From Candidatus Caldarchaeum sp. (lineage in GTDB: Archaea > Thermoproteota > Nitrososphaeria_A > Caldarchaeales > Caldarchaeaceae): 17,859 bases of DNA. Positions 7,276-14,268 of the stretch are shown here, in pieces; positions within the stretch are counted from its first letter, which is position 1; every line of letters starts with the position of its first letter. The stretch is from assembly GCA_025054795.1 (NCBI GenBank), contig JANWZU010000032.1, positions 1 through 17,859 on the forward strand. The letters are read 5' to 3'. The position numbers and the translations under genes were made by a program. Under the pieces are notes generated by a model, which was not told where the DNA came from, made no database searches, and worked only from the letters and a program-made list of their open reading frames with translations.

Positions 7276-8607
7276 CTAGGGAAGCCCCCTGCTCTGCCGC
7301 AGCATTTGACGAAGCTTTCTGTCCTTCATCATTTTTCGAGAGGCTTGGTAGCTTTTCAGAAGCTCCCTTACATCTCTCTCGGAGACTCCGGCGCCTCTGG
7401 CTATCCTCCTAACCCTCGAGCTGTCCACAACCGCCGGGTCCTGCTTCTCCCTAGCAGTCATCGACTTGACTATGGCCGTCCACTTCTTTATCCTCTCCTC
7501 GGCTTTCTCCAGCTCGTTCTCGGGCAGCGTGTCCAAGCCCGGGAGCGAAAGCTTAGCCAGTATCTTCTTGAGGGGCCCCAGCTTCGTCAAGCCGGTGAGC
7601 TGGTTAACCATGTCCTCGAGCGTGAACCTTCCGGTGAGAATCGTCTGCATCTTCTCCTCGTCCATCTCCAGCTCCGCCATCCTAACCCTCTCGACGAGGC
7701 TCTCGATGTCAGGCATTCCAAGCAGCGAAGCCACGTAGCCGCTCGGGTTGAACGGCTCAAAATCCTCCAAAGCCTCGCCCACACCTATGAACTTAACAGA
7801 GGCCCCTGTCTCCGCAACAGCGGACAGAGCCCCTCCTCCCTTAGCCGACGTGTCCAGCTTCGTCACGATGATCGAGCCAACCGGCGCCGCCTTGTGGAAG
7901 GCTGCTGCGTGAACCCCGGCCTGCTGGCCTATGGTTCCGTCGATGACGAGGATGTTTTCGTCGGGCTGGATTGTCTTCTCCAAGCTCTTCATCTCCTCCA
8001 TCAGCTCGTCTTGGCTCTTGTGTCTGCCGGCGGTGTCTACTATGATGAAGTCGACGTCCGTGTTTTTGAAATGCTGCAGGCCTTGGCGTGCTATTTTTAC
8101 GGGGTCGGTGGAGTCGGGCTCGCCGTACACCTCTATTCCTCTCGGCTGAAGAAGCTGCCTGAGCTGTGCGTAGGCTGCTGGGCGGTAGGTGTCTGCGCAT
8201 ACGACTCCGACTTTGTGGCCGTTTGTCTTGAGGTAGTTGGCTAGCTTCGCAGCCGTCGTCGTCTTCCCCGTTCCCTGAATCCCAAGGAGCATCAGTACGT
8301 AGGGTTTTTTGCCGTCGGGAAAAAGCGTGGCCGGTTTCTTGCCCAGCAGCGAGGTCAGCTCCTCGTACACAATCTTCGCCACATGGTCTTTCCTGCTAAC
8401 GCCGGGGGGAAGCTTCTCCGTCAAAGCCCTCTCCTTAATCCTGTCCGACAGCCTGCTGACCAGCTCCACCTTGACGTCAGCCATCAGCAGAGACCTCTGA
8501 ACCGCCCTAACCAACTCCTCGACAGCCTTCCTGTCGGCGGTCGGCGACGAAAGAAACTTCGCAAAAGCCTCCTTCAACGCCTTCCCGATAGAGGCGAAGC
8601 CAGACAT
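7276..8607 (-). CDS. srp54: Signal recognition particle 54 kDa protein (Ffh/SRP54)
   Basis: A 443-residue GTPase of the signal recognition particle that binds 7S RNA and signal sequences and docks with FtsY at the membrane. It shows an N-domain helical bundle, the G-domain with GIQGTGKTTTAAKLA, the DTYRPAA insertion-box motif, DTAGRHK and TKLDTSAKGGGALS, then a C-terminal M-domain with SMTAREKQDP and the basic RNA-binding part SSRVRRIARGAGVSERDV. The usual TKLDG reads TKLDT. The frame extends upstream to TTG 8628, but ATG 8607 has AGGTG (8617-8613) with a 5-base spacer and matches the family start. It is the first gene of the translation-linked operon and is divergent from the epimerase gene. 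Confidence 0.96.
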   Translation of the reverse strand: MSGFASIGKALKEAFAKFLSSPTADRKAVEELVRAVQRSLLMADVKVELVSRLSDRIKERALTEKLPPGVSRKDHVAKIVYEELTSLLGKKPATLFPDGKKPYVLMLLGIQGTGKTTTAAKLANYLKTNGHKVGVVCADTYRPAAYAQLRQLLQPRGIEVYGEPDSTDPVKIARQGLQHFKNTDVDFIIVDTAGRHKSQDELMEEMKSLEKTIQPDENILVIDGTIGQQAGVHAAAFHKAAPVGSIIVTKLDTSAKGGGALSAVAETGASVKFIGVGEALEDFEPFNPSGYVASLLGMPDIESLVERVRMAELEMDEEKMQTILTGRFTLEDMVNQLTGLTKLGPLKKILAKLSLPGLDTLPENELEKAEERIKKWTAIVKSMTAREKQDPAVVDSSRVRRIARGAGVSERDVRELLKSYQASRKMMKDRKLRQMLRQSRGLP

Positions 8608-8633
8608 TACCCCACCTAACACCGGCAAGCAGG

Positions 8634-8641
8634 TATTTTAA
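8634..8641 (-). promoter_or_regulatory. TATA box candidate of the srp54 operon
   Basis: The - strand reads TTAAAATA here, centred about 30 bases before the chosen ATG (8607), predicting a transcript start near 8611. It lies in the 100-base divergent gap to the epimerase gene. Confidence 0.45.
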
Positions 8642-8659
8642 GGCTCGGTCCTACAAGGG

Positions 8660-8695
8660 TTTTTTAGAGAAGATCTCCAGACTGAGAAAGAGGTG
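8660..8695 (+). promoter_or_regulatory. Promoter and Shine-Dalgarno candidate for the epimerase gene
   Basis: TTTTTTAGA (8660-8668) could be the TATA box. GAGGTG at 8690-8695 is a good SD. It lies 7 bases from an in-frame CTG (8703) and 13 bases from the in-frame GTG (8709), so it bears on which codon starts the protein. Confidence 0.4.
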
Positions 8696-8708
8696 TTTTG
8701 GTCTGGAA

Positions 8709-9605
8709 GTGCTCATAACTGGAGCATCTGGATTCGTCGGCAGGCATCTCGCCGAGTACCTTAGACGGAGAGGGTTCGAGGTGGCGGGAGCCGACATAGC
8801 GCCCGGCGCAGACGTCCAAGTCGACGTGACCGACTTCAACTCTGTGTTGAAGGTTTTTGAACAGGCTTCGCCCAGCTACGTCGTCCATCTCGCAGCGGTT
8901 GCCGACATAGCTGAGGCTTTGAAAAACCCCCATCGATGCTTCTCCGTCAACGTCGCCGGTTCTCTGAACGTGTTGGAGGCCGCTAGGCTGCGTGGGCTGG
9001 AGCGTGTGGTTGTGTTTTCGTCGGCAAACTACTACGGCGCACCCGAGAAAGTCCCCGTCTCCGAAACCACCCCGCCTTCTCCTAGGACGGTTTACGATTA
9101 TTCGAAGGTGGCGCTTGAAAACGTTGTTTGGAGCTATCGCAAGAATCACGGCCTACCCGTAGTCGTCCTAAGGCCTTGGAAGGCGTTCGGCGAGTACGAG
9201 CCCGTCGTGAAGATGGTTCCACGCTTCATAACCGCATGCCTCGAGAACAAGCCCATACCGCTGTACAACGGCGGCGCAGACGTCACCGACCCCTATCACG
9301 TCGAGAACCTCTGCTACGCTGTTGAGCTGTGCCTTACCTGTGAGAAGGCGGTCGGCGAGGCCTTCAACGTTGGGACGGGTGGGTCGGTCTCAGTCAAACA
9401 GCTGGCTGAGAAGATTAGGCAGATGACAGGCTCTTCGTCGGAGCTTCAGATGCTTCCTCCACGGACTCCGGCGGAGTCAACCCCCATGGTGAGCGTCCCT
9501 TCGATAGAGAAGATAAGAAAAACCACGGGCTACATGCCTGTCGTCAGCCTAGAAGAAGGCCTCCGCAGAGTGATAGATTATCTCTCGAGGAAGATGAAAG
9601 GATAG
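8709..9605 (+). CDS. NAD(P)-dependent sugar-nucleotide epimerase/dehydratase (extended SDR)
   Basis: A 298-residue extended short-chain dehydrogenase. The Rossmann motif GASGFVG is at residues 5-11, the VVHLAA segment at about 57-62, a serine-bearing FSSANYYG, and the catalytic pair in YDYSK. The C-terminal part (DVTDPYHVENL...FNVGTGGSVSV) is the substrate-side region of UDP-sugar epimerases. It probably interconverts a nucleotide sugar, for instance UDP-glucose/galactose, but the sugar is not readable. GTG 8709 gives a slightly short first strand (M-L-I-T-G). CTG 8703, giving L-E-V-L-I-T-G, would fit the family and the SD better. It is followed 38 bases on by the DUF2139-like gene, and heads the + strand arm of the glycogen locus. 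Confidence 0.86.
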   Translation: MLITGASGFVGRHLAEYLRRRGFEVAGADIAPGADVQVDVTDFNSVLKVFEQASPSYVVHLAAVADIAEALKNPHRCFSVNVAGSLNVLEAARLRGLERVVVFSSANYYGAPEKVPVSETTPPSPRTVYDYSKVALENVVWSYRKNHGLPVVVLRPWKAFGEYEPVVKMVPRFITACLENKPIPLYNGGADVTDPYHVENLCYAVELCLTCEKAVGEAFNVGTGGSVSVKQLAEKIRQMTGSSSELQMLPPRTPAESTPMVSVPSIEKIRKTTGYMPVVSLEEGLRRVIDYLSRKMKG

Positions 9606-9643
9606 TCTATGGGTAGGATTTTTGTAAATGGTTTGGATGGCAG

Positions 9644-11137
9644 ATGAAAATGTCCCGCATTTTCAGCCGGCTACGCCGTTTTCCTCCAAGACGTGGACCC
9701 GAGTGGGGTAGTGGTGGCATATTCGGCCTGAGATATCATCGAGGTGTGCTTTACTACACGGCTGCGTTTGAGGCTGAGGCTCACTTCGTCGAGGAGGAGA
9801 GGGAGAGGGTTTACCGGTTCGAGCTGGTGGGCGACGGGCCCCGGTCGGGAGGCGACACCTACAACGCCGTCGAAACAGTCGACGAGTTCATCTACTTCGG
9901 AGGATGGGTCAACTCCCCCGTCGTCTTCTCCGGAAAAGCCGACGGAACCTCGAGGATTTTCTTCGACAACAAATACGCCCACGTCCACCGCTATGACACT
10001 GTCAACGACGAGGTCAAGCTGCTGTGGAAAGAGTCGGTCCACCGCAGGGACGAATGGGCTGCGGAGGTGGGGGACATCGTCTACGACCCCTTCGGCGACA
10101 GGCTGCTTCTTGCACGTGAGGACGGCCACTTCAACACAGGGATCTACTCGCTCGACAGAAGGACGGGTGAGGCTAGGATGATAAATCATGAGAGAAGCTT
10201 GAAGGGAACAGTTGTACACGACACGGCTTGCTTCGGCGTCGGCGAGAACTTCGACGCTGGGCTACGGGCCGTTCATTTCCTCGACCTCGTTTCAGACAGA
10301 TGGGAGAGGTTTGGGCTGGACGGCGGCTCGGTCGACGGAGCCGGCTTCTTCAAGCCTGCTCTGGGTGAATTGGCCTCGGCTTACAACCGTGTCTTCGCAT
10401 TCGTGCGTGGCGGCGTCTTCGTAGGCAACCCGCTGAACCAAGAGCCCATGACCTTCATCAGGCTGTTCGACTTCCACAACTTCTACGCACCTTTCAGAAC
10501 AAACTCCATAGCTCTGGGAGGAGGAATACTCATTCCCTTCAACGCCCACCACGACGCAGTGTACAGCCCGTCGACAGAGGAGGCCAGAAACTACTCGGAC
10601 TACACCAACACAATCACAGCCCCCTCCACGCTAGTCTACGTAGCCCCGCCCATGGCCAAGGTCGTCGGCGTCTTCGGCGCAAGAATAACAAGCGTCGAGA
10701 AACTGGCCGGCAAAATCATACTGGCCGCCGACACAACACCCAACGCAGGAGGGCCTACGGTGACGCCTTACGACAGCGGTGAGAAAGACTTCGTCGTAGT
10801 CGACGAATCGGCTGTGAACGGGCCTCCGCCGGCCTTCAGCTTCACCTACCCTCTCTCGCTGCATTCGAAGATGCGCAGCAGACACGGCGCCTCGGCGTTC
10901 GGAGGAGTTCCTCTCTACGGCTACAGGAACGCGCTGCTTGAGGTTTTCGCAGCCCGTCAAAACACGTTGACGATCCACGAGTATGACTTGATGCTGCCGA
11001 CGCAGCCCGCCACGTCGGAGAAGTTCGCAGTCAAGGAGGGGAGGAATGTTTTCGACTTGTTCGGCTTCGGAGGAATAGTCTCTTTCCAGCTGGAGGCAGA
11101 GGACCCCCGTGGCAAGGTCCGTCTCTTCCTAAGCTGA
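9644..11137 (+). CDS. DUF2139-like protein of unknown function, linked to glycogen genes
   Basis: A 497-residue soluble protein that I associate from memory with the archaeal DUF2139 family, on the strength of the N-terminal block GPEWGSGGIFGLRYHRG (18-34) and the following YYTAAFEAEAHF. No signal peptide or membrane segment is visible. The sequence alternates short strands and turns. Examples are FIYFGGWV, IVYDPFGDRLLLAREDGHFNTGIYSLD and a matching GTVVHDTACFGVG segment, suggesting a beta-propeller-like or carbohydrate-handling fold, but this is inference. No catalytic motif is recognised. A second ATG at 9650 is possible. It lies between the epimerase and glycogen synthase (16-base gap), so a role in polyglucan handling is plausible. 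Confidence 0.75.
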   Translation: MKMSRIFSRLRRFPPRRGPEWGSGGIFGLRYHRGVLYYTAAFEAEAHFVEEERERVYRFELVGDGPRSGGDTYNAVETVDEFIYFGGWVNSPVVFSGKADGTSRIFFDNKYAHVHRYDTVNDEVKLLWKESVHRRDEWAAEVGDIVYDPFGDRLLLAREDGHFNTGIYSLDRRTGEARMINHERSLKGTVVHDTACFGVGENFDAGLRAVHFLDLVSDRWERFGLDGGSVDGAGFFKPALGELASAYNRVFAFVRGGVFVGNPLNQEPMTFIRLFDFHNFYAPFRTNSIALGGGILIPFNAHHDAVYSPSTEEARNYSDYTNTITAPSTLVYVAPPMAKVVGVFGARITSVEKLAGKIILAADTTPNAGGPTVTPYDSGEKDFVVVDESAVNGPPPAFSFTYPLSLHSKMRSRHGASAFGGVPLYGYRNALLEVFAARQNTLTIHEYDLMLPTQPATSEKFAVKEGRNVFDLFGFGGIVSFQLEAEDPRGKVRLFLS

Positions 11138-11153
11138 CCGGAGTGCTGCCGAG

Positions 11154-12701
11154 ATGGTTTCGAAGCCTTCTGAAGTTTGGATGCTTTCTTTCGAGTATGA
11201 AGGGTTCGTCAAAGCAGGCGGGCTTGGAGCTGCCGTCGCAAGGTACTGCAGAGCGTTGGCTGCGGCAGGCGTGTCCACCACGGTTTTGATTCCCTCGCAC
11301 GGCAGACATCGGCAAAGTGTTTCAGCCTCGTGGAGAGGTGAGAGGAGGGGTGTCGACGGAAACATTTACCCCTACAGCGTTGGGGCTGAGGCTTTCCAAA
11401 TGGACGGCGTCAGAATAGTTTCCTTCAGAGGCCTCGACCAGCCCACAAGCCGCTTCCTCGACGAAGCTGAAATCTACAGAGAGGCTCCGGAGAAAACATC
11501 CCTCTACACAAGGGCCGTCGTCGAGTGGGCTAGAACACAGCCTAAACTTCCCGAAGTCGTTCACAGCAACGACTGGACCACAGCCCTAGCAGCCATGGCC
11601 TTGAAGACGATGGCGTTTGAGAGAAGGGCCGGTACTGCATGGGTTCACACAACCCATCTAATCTCCTCGCCCTCGTTCCCATGGCACTACGCTTCTGAGC
11701 AGTGGAGCGGGCTGCGAAGCATTCAGCACAAAATCCAGTCGCACAACGGATTCTACTCGACATGGGTCAGCGACGCCTGGGACAGCGTTGGAGGGAACGT
11801 CGATGCTTTCGCAGCCCTCGAGTCAGACGTGTTGGTCAGCGTCAGCTACGGCTATTTGGAAACCCTTCTTTCGAGATGGGGCTTCGCTCCGAGGGCGAAG
11901 GCATGCGTGGTACACAACTCAACCGACTGGAGCTTGAGCGATGTGGAAAACTATCTGAAGAGAAGCTACGGAACGGTCTCACGCAGCAAGCTGAGACCTG
12001 TTGTGTTGAAGACCTTGTGGTCGTCTGCGAAGCATGTGGAGGGCTCTCTACATCTTTCACGTCTTCTGGCAGTCGCCCACGGAAGAGTTGTCTGGCAGAA
12101 GGGCTACGACACGCTCCTGAACTCCCTTGACTACGCAGACCCGGAGCTGGGCGTACTCATCTTAGGTCTTCCGAGTGGCGACACCGGCCACGAAGACTAT
12201 CTCAGACGTTTGACGCATCAACATTATGGAAGAGCAGCCTTAACCCTCGAGCCTCTCCCACAGCAGCTAATCCAGTCAATCGTCTACGCAGCCAACGTCG
12301 CAGCCGTACCTTCACGCTACGAGCCGTTCGGCATCTCATCCATCGAAGCCCAAGCCCTAGGCACGCCTGTGGTCGCTGCGAACGTTCCCGGCCTCTCGGA
12401 AACCGTGAAAAAAATCGAAGAGGGCGGAGCAGCTGTTTTCACAGCTCCCGACGACGCAGAGACACTCGGCCGGTCGTTAACCTCCCTCGCATGGCTTACC
12501 GAGTCTGTGGACACGGAGAACCCACGGCTGGCTGACCGAGCTCCGCTGGAGTTTATGCGGCGGCTTTATCCGCAGTTTAGATCCGTCAGGATGAACGCCG
12601 TTAGATGGGTTGACGAAAACTTCCGGGAGAAGAACACAGGCGAGATGCTTCTTAAATGCTACGAGAAGGCTTTGGAAACAGCTCTGCAGCGAGTTAGCTG
12701 A
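11154..12701 (+). CDS. glgA: Glycogen (starch) synthase, GT5-type glycosyltransferase
   Basis: A 515-residue GT-B glycosyltransferase extending alpha-1,4-glucan from a nucleotide-glucose donor. The N-terminal KAGGLG (20-25) is the glycogen-synthase donor and acceptor loop, equivalent to KTGGL. HSNDW (137-141) is the usual H-x-x-D-W. RVVWQKGYD (311-319) is the R-x3-QKG phosphate-binding motif, and EPFGISSIE (390-398) is the E-x7-E acid pair that closes the active site. ALGTPVVAANVPGLSE follows as in the family. It resembles archaeal GlgA more than the bacterial enzyme in its inserts. ADP- or UDP-glucose cannot be distinguished from the sequence. GGAG (11139-11142) precedes the ATG by 11 bases. 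Confidence 0.9.
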   Translation: MVSKPSEVWMLSFEYEGFVKAGGLGAAVARYCRALAAAGVSTTVLIPSHGRHRQSVSASWRGERRGVDGNIYPYSVGAEAFQMDGVRIVSFRGLDQPTSRFLDEAEIYREAPEKTSLYTRAVVEWARTQPKLPEVVHSNDWTTALAAMALKTMAFERRAGTAWVHTTHLISSPSFPWHYASEQWSGLRSIQHKIQSHNGFYSTWVSDAWDSVGGNVDAFAALESDVLVSVSYGYLETLLSRWGFAPRAKACVVHNSTDWSLSDVENYLKRSYGTVSRSKLRPVVLKTLWSSAKHVEGSLHLSRLLAVAHGRVVWQKGYDTLLNSLDYADPELGVLILGLPSGDTGHEDYLRRLTHQHYGRAALTLEPLPQQLIQSIVYAANVAAVPSRYEPFGISSIEAQALGTPVVAANVPGLSETVKKIEEGGAAVFTAPDDAETLGRSLTSLAWLTESVDTENPRLADRAPLEFMRRLYPQFRSVRMNAVRWVDENFREKNTGEMLLKCYEKALETALQRVS

Positions 12702-12719
12702 AGTCAAGGTAAAAAACCA

Positions 12720-12738
12720 CAGCTTACGGGGGAAGCTG
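12720..12738 (+). promoter_or_regulatory. Stem-loop holding the Shine-Dalgarno of the phosphorylase gene
   Basis: CAGCTT (12720-12725) and AAGCTG (12733-12738) are exact reverse complements around a 7-base loop ACGGGGG (12726-12732). The G-run is the only SD-like sequence before ATG 12742, and the stem ends 3 bases from that ATG. The hairpin could present or modulate the ribosome binding site. Confidence 0.45.
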
Positions 12739-12741
12739 AAC

Positions 12742-14268
12742 ATGGTGGTGGTAAGCCTCACACCTGAAATAGCTTTGGACGAGATTCCTGTTTACGCCGG
12801 AGGCCTCGGCGTGCTGGAGGGCGACAAGTTTTACGCCGCCGCCGAGAAAAACCGGCCTTACGTCGTTTTGACGCCGTTCTACCCTAAGGGCTATGTGGAG
12901 TATGTTTTGTCGGGCGAAGACCTCATTCCTCATCCGCAGAAGACCGAGGACTTTTTGCGAGGGCTTTCTCCCGAGCCGGAGATGCATGTTCCGTCAAACA
13001 GGTGGGGCTGGTTTTACGTAAGGCCATACGCATACGTCAGAAGCCCTGCGAAGGTTGTTTTCCTCCACGTAGTCCATCCCGAGCCAGCTGCCGCAGCTGT
13101 TGAAAGGCTGTACGTCTACGAGTACGAGGAGCAGCGGGACATCGCCGCAGTCGTCTTCGCCAAAGCAGCAGCACAGTACATACGTGAAAGAATCGGCGTC
13201 GGCGAGGTGAGGGTTTTGGACCTTCAGGAGAGCTGGGGCTCACTTGTTGTCCAGCTTCTGGCTGAGCTGGTGGGCAGGACAAGGTTCATAGTCCACACCA
13301 TAGCGCCGTGGACAAACCTCACGCTGAGAGCCGACATCGTCAAGTCTGAAATACAGGTAGAAACGGCAGCAGACCACCTATCTCTCTGGAACCTTTCATC
13401 AGAGAAATCCACGAAAATCATCACGGTCTCAGCCAAGCACGAAGCACTCGTCAAAAAATACTCCGAAAACTATGCGTGGAAAACAACCCACATCACAAAC
13501 GGCGTGTACCTGGGCAGGTGGGTTCATCCAGAGATCTCCAGCCGAGTCGGCTTAGATGCTTCTGTCGACGAGCTTGCTTCAGCAAGGGAGCGTGTGAGAG
13601 AGATGCTGAGAAGTTTTTTGAAGCAGGCTAAGCAGGGGCTGCGGCTTGATGACAATACGATGGTTGTCGCTTGGCCGAGGCGAATAACAAGATACAAAAG
13701 GCCCTACTTTGTTGAAAGGCTCGTCAACGACGTCGGGGACGATGGGGTTGTTGTTTTCGCTCTAGCGGGCAAGGCGCATCCCAAAGACGGAGACGGCCAG
13801 CATCTGATGAAAAGGTTCCTGCAGCTTCATCGAGAACACGGAAACGTCGTCTACATCCCGAGCTACGACTTGGAGAAAGCCAAGCTTATTCTAGCAGGTT
13901 CCGACCTCCTTCTTTTCACACCGTTTCCAGCGTGGGAGGCCTGCGGCACCAGCTACATGAAAGCCGGCGTCAACGGCGTCCCAACCCTTTCGTCAAGAGA
14001 CGGCGGAGCTCTGGAGATTATTCAGGACGGGGTCAACGGATGGCTTTTCGGCTCCGAGCTCAGCCACGTAGTCAACATTTACACAGACCACGAAGCGGTT
14101 TCCCGAGTCGACCAGAGCGACTATGCTGACCTGTTGAGAAAGTTTAAAGAAATCAGGAAGGTTTTTGCGGAGAAGCCACGGGAGTATCGGGAGGTTCAGC
14201 TCAGAGCGTTTGAGACCATGCGGAGAACCTGCAGCGTAGACAGGGCCCTTGAACAGTACTACGGCTAG
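12742..14268 (+). CDS. Alpha-glucan phosphorylase-like protein (short archaeal GT35)
   Basis: A 508-residue GT-B enzyme, much shorter than the 700-850 residues of bacterial and eukaryotic glycogen phosphorylase but like the short archaeal type. It would release glucose-1-phosphate from alpha-1,4-glucan using phosphate and PLP. Family landmarks are VYAGGLGVLEGDKFYAAA (18-35), ITNGVYLGRW, RRITRYKRP (about 313-321), AGKAHPKDGDGQ, and EACGTSYMKAGVNG with K407 as the expected PLP lysine. The frame is open upstream to ATG 12610, which would overlap glgA by 92 bases and add an unrelated basic peptide. ATG 12742 has an SD and starts where the homologous fold starts. A GT that uses a nucleotide sugar cannot be fully excluded. 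Its TAG stop is in CTAG shared with glgB. Confidence 0.83.
   Translation: MVVVSLTPEIALDEIPVYAGGLGVLEGDKFYAAAEKNRPYVVLTPFYPKGYVEYVLSGEDLIPHPQKTEDFLRGLSPEPEMHVPSNRWGWFYVRPYAYVRSPAKVVFLHVVHPEPAAAAVERLYVYEYEEQRDIAAVVFAKAAAQYIRERIGVGEVRVLDLQESWGSLVVQLLAELVGRTRFIVHTIAPWTNLTLRADIVKSEIQVETAADHLSLWNLSSEKSTKIITVSAKHEALVKKYSENYAWKTTHITNGVYLGRWVHPEISSRVGLDASVDELASARERVREMLRSFLKQAKQGLRLDDNTMVVAWPRRITRYKRPYFVERLVNDVGDDGVVVFALAGKAHPKDGDGQHLMKRFLQLHREHGNVVYIPSYDLEKAKLILAGSDLLLFTPFPAWEACGTSYMKAGVNGVPTLSSRDGGALEIIQDGVNGWLFGSELSHVVNIYTDHEAVSRVDQSDYADLLRKFKEIRKVFAEKPREYREVQLRAFETMRRTCSVDRALEQYYG

Noticed and set aside
7306..8244. 312-codon open frame on + strand opposite srp54
   Set aside because: It is a shadow of the certain srp54 gene, with no recognisable family or SD.
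9609..9647. 12-codon leader ORF before the DUF2139-like gene
   Set aside because: No SD, no repeated codons or conserved feature; short ORFs of this size are expected by chance.
9671..10219. 182-codon open frame on - strand opposite the DUF2139-like gene
   Set aside because: The + strand frame has a family-like sequence through this whole region; the other looks compositional.
12610..12741. Upstream extension of the phosphorylase frame
   Set aside because: It lies mostly inside the end of glgA and encodes an unrelated basic peptide; the SD and fold start support ATG 12742.
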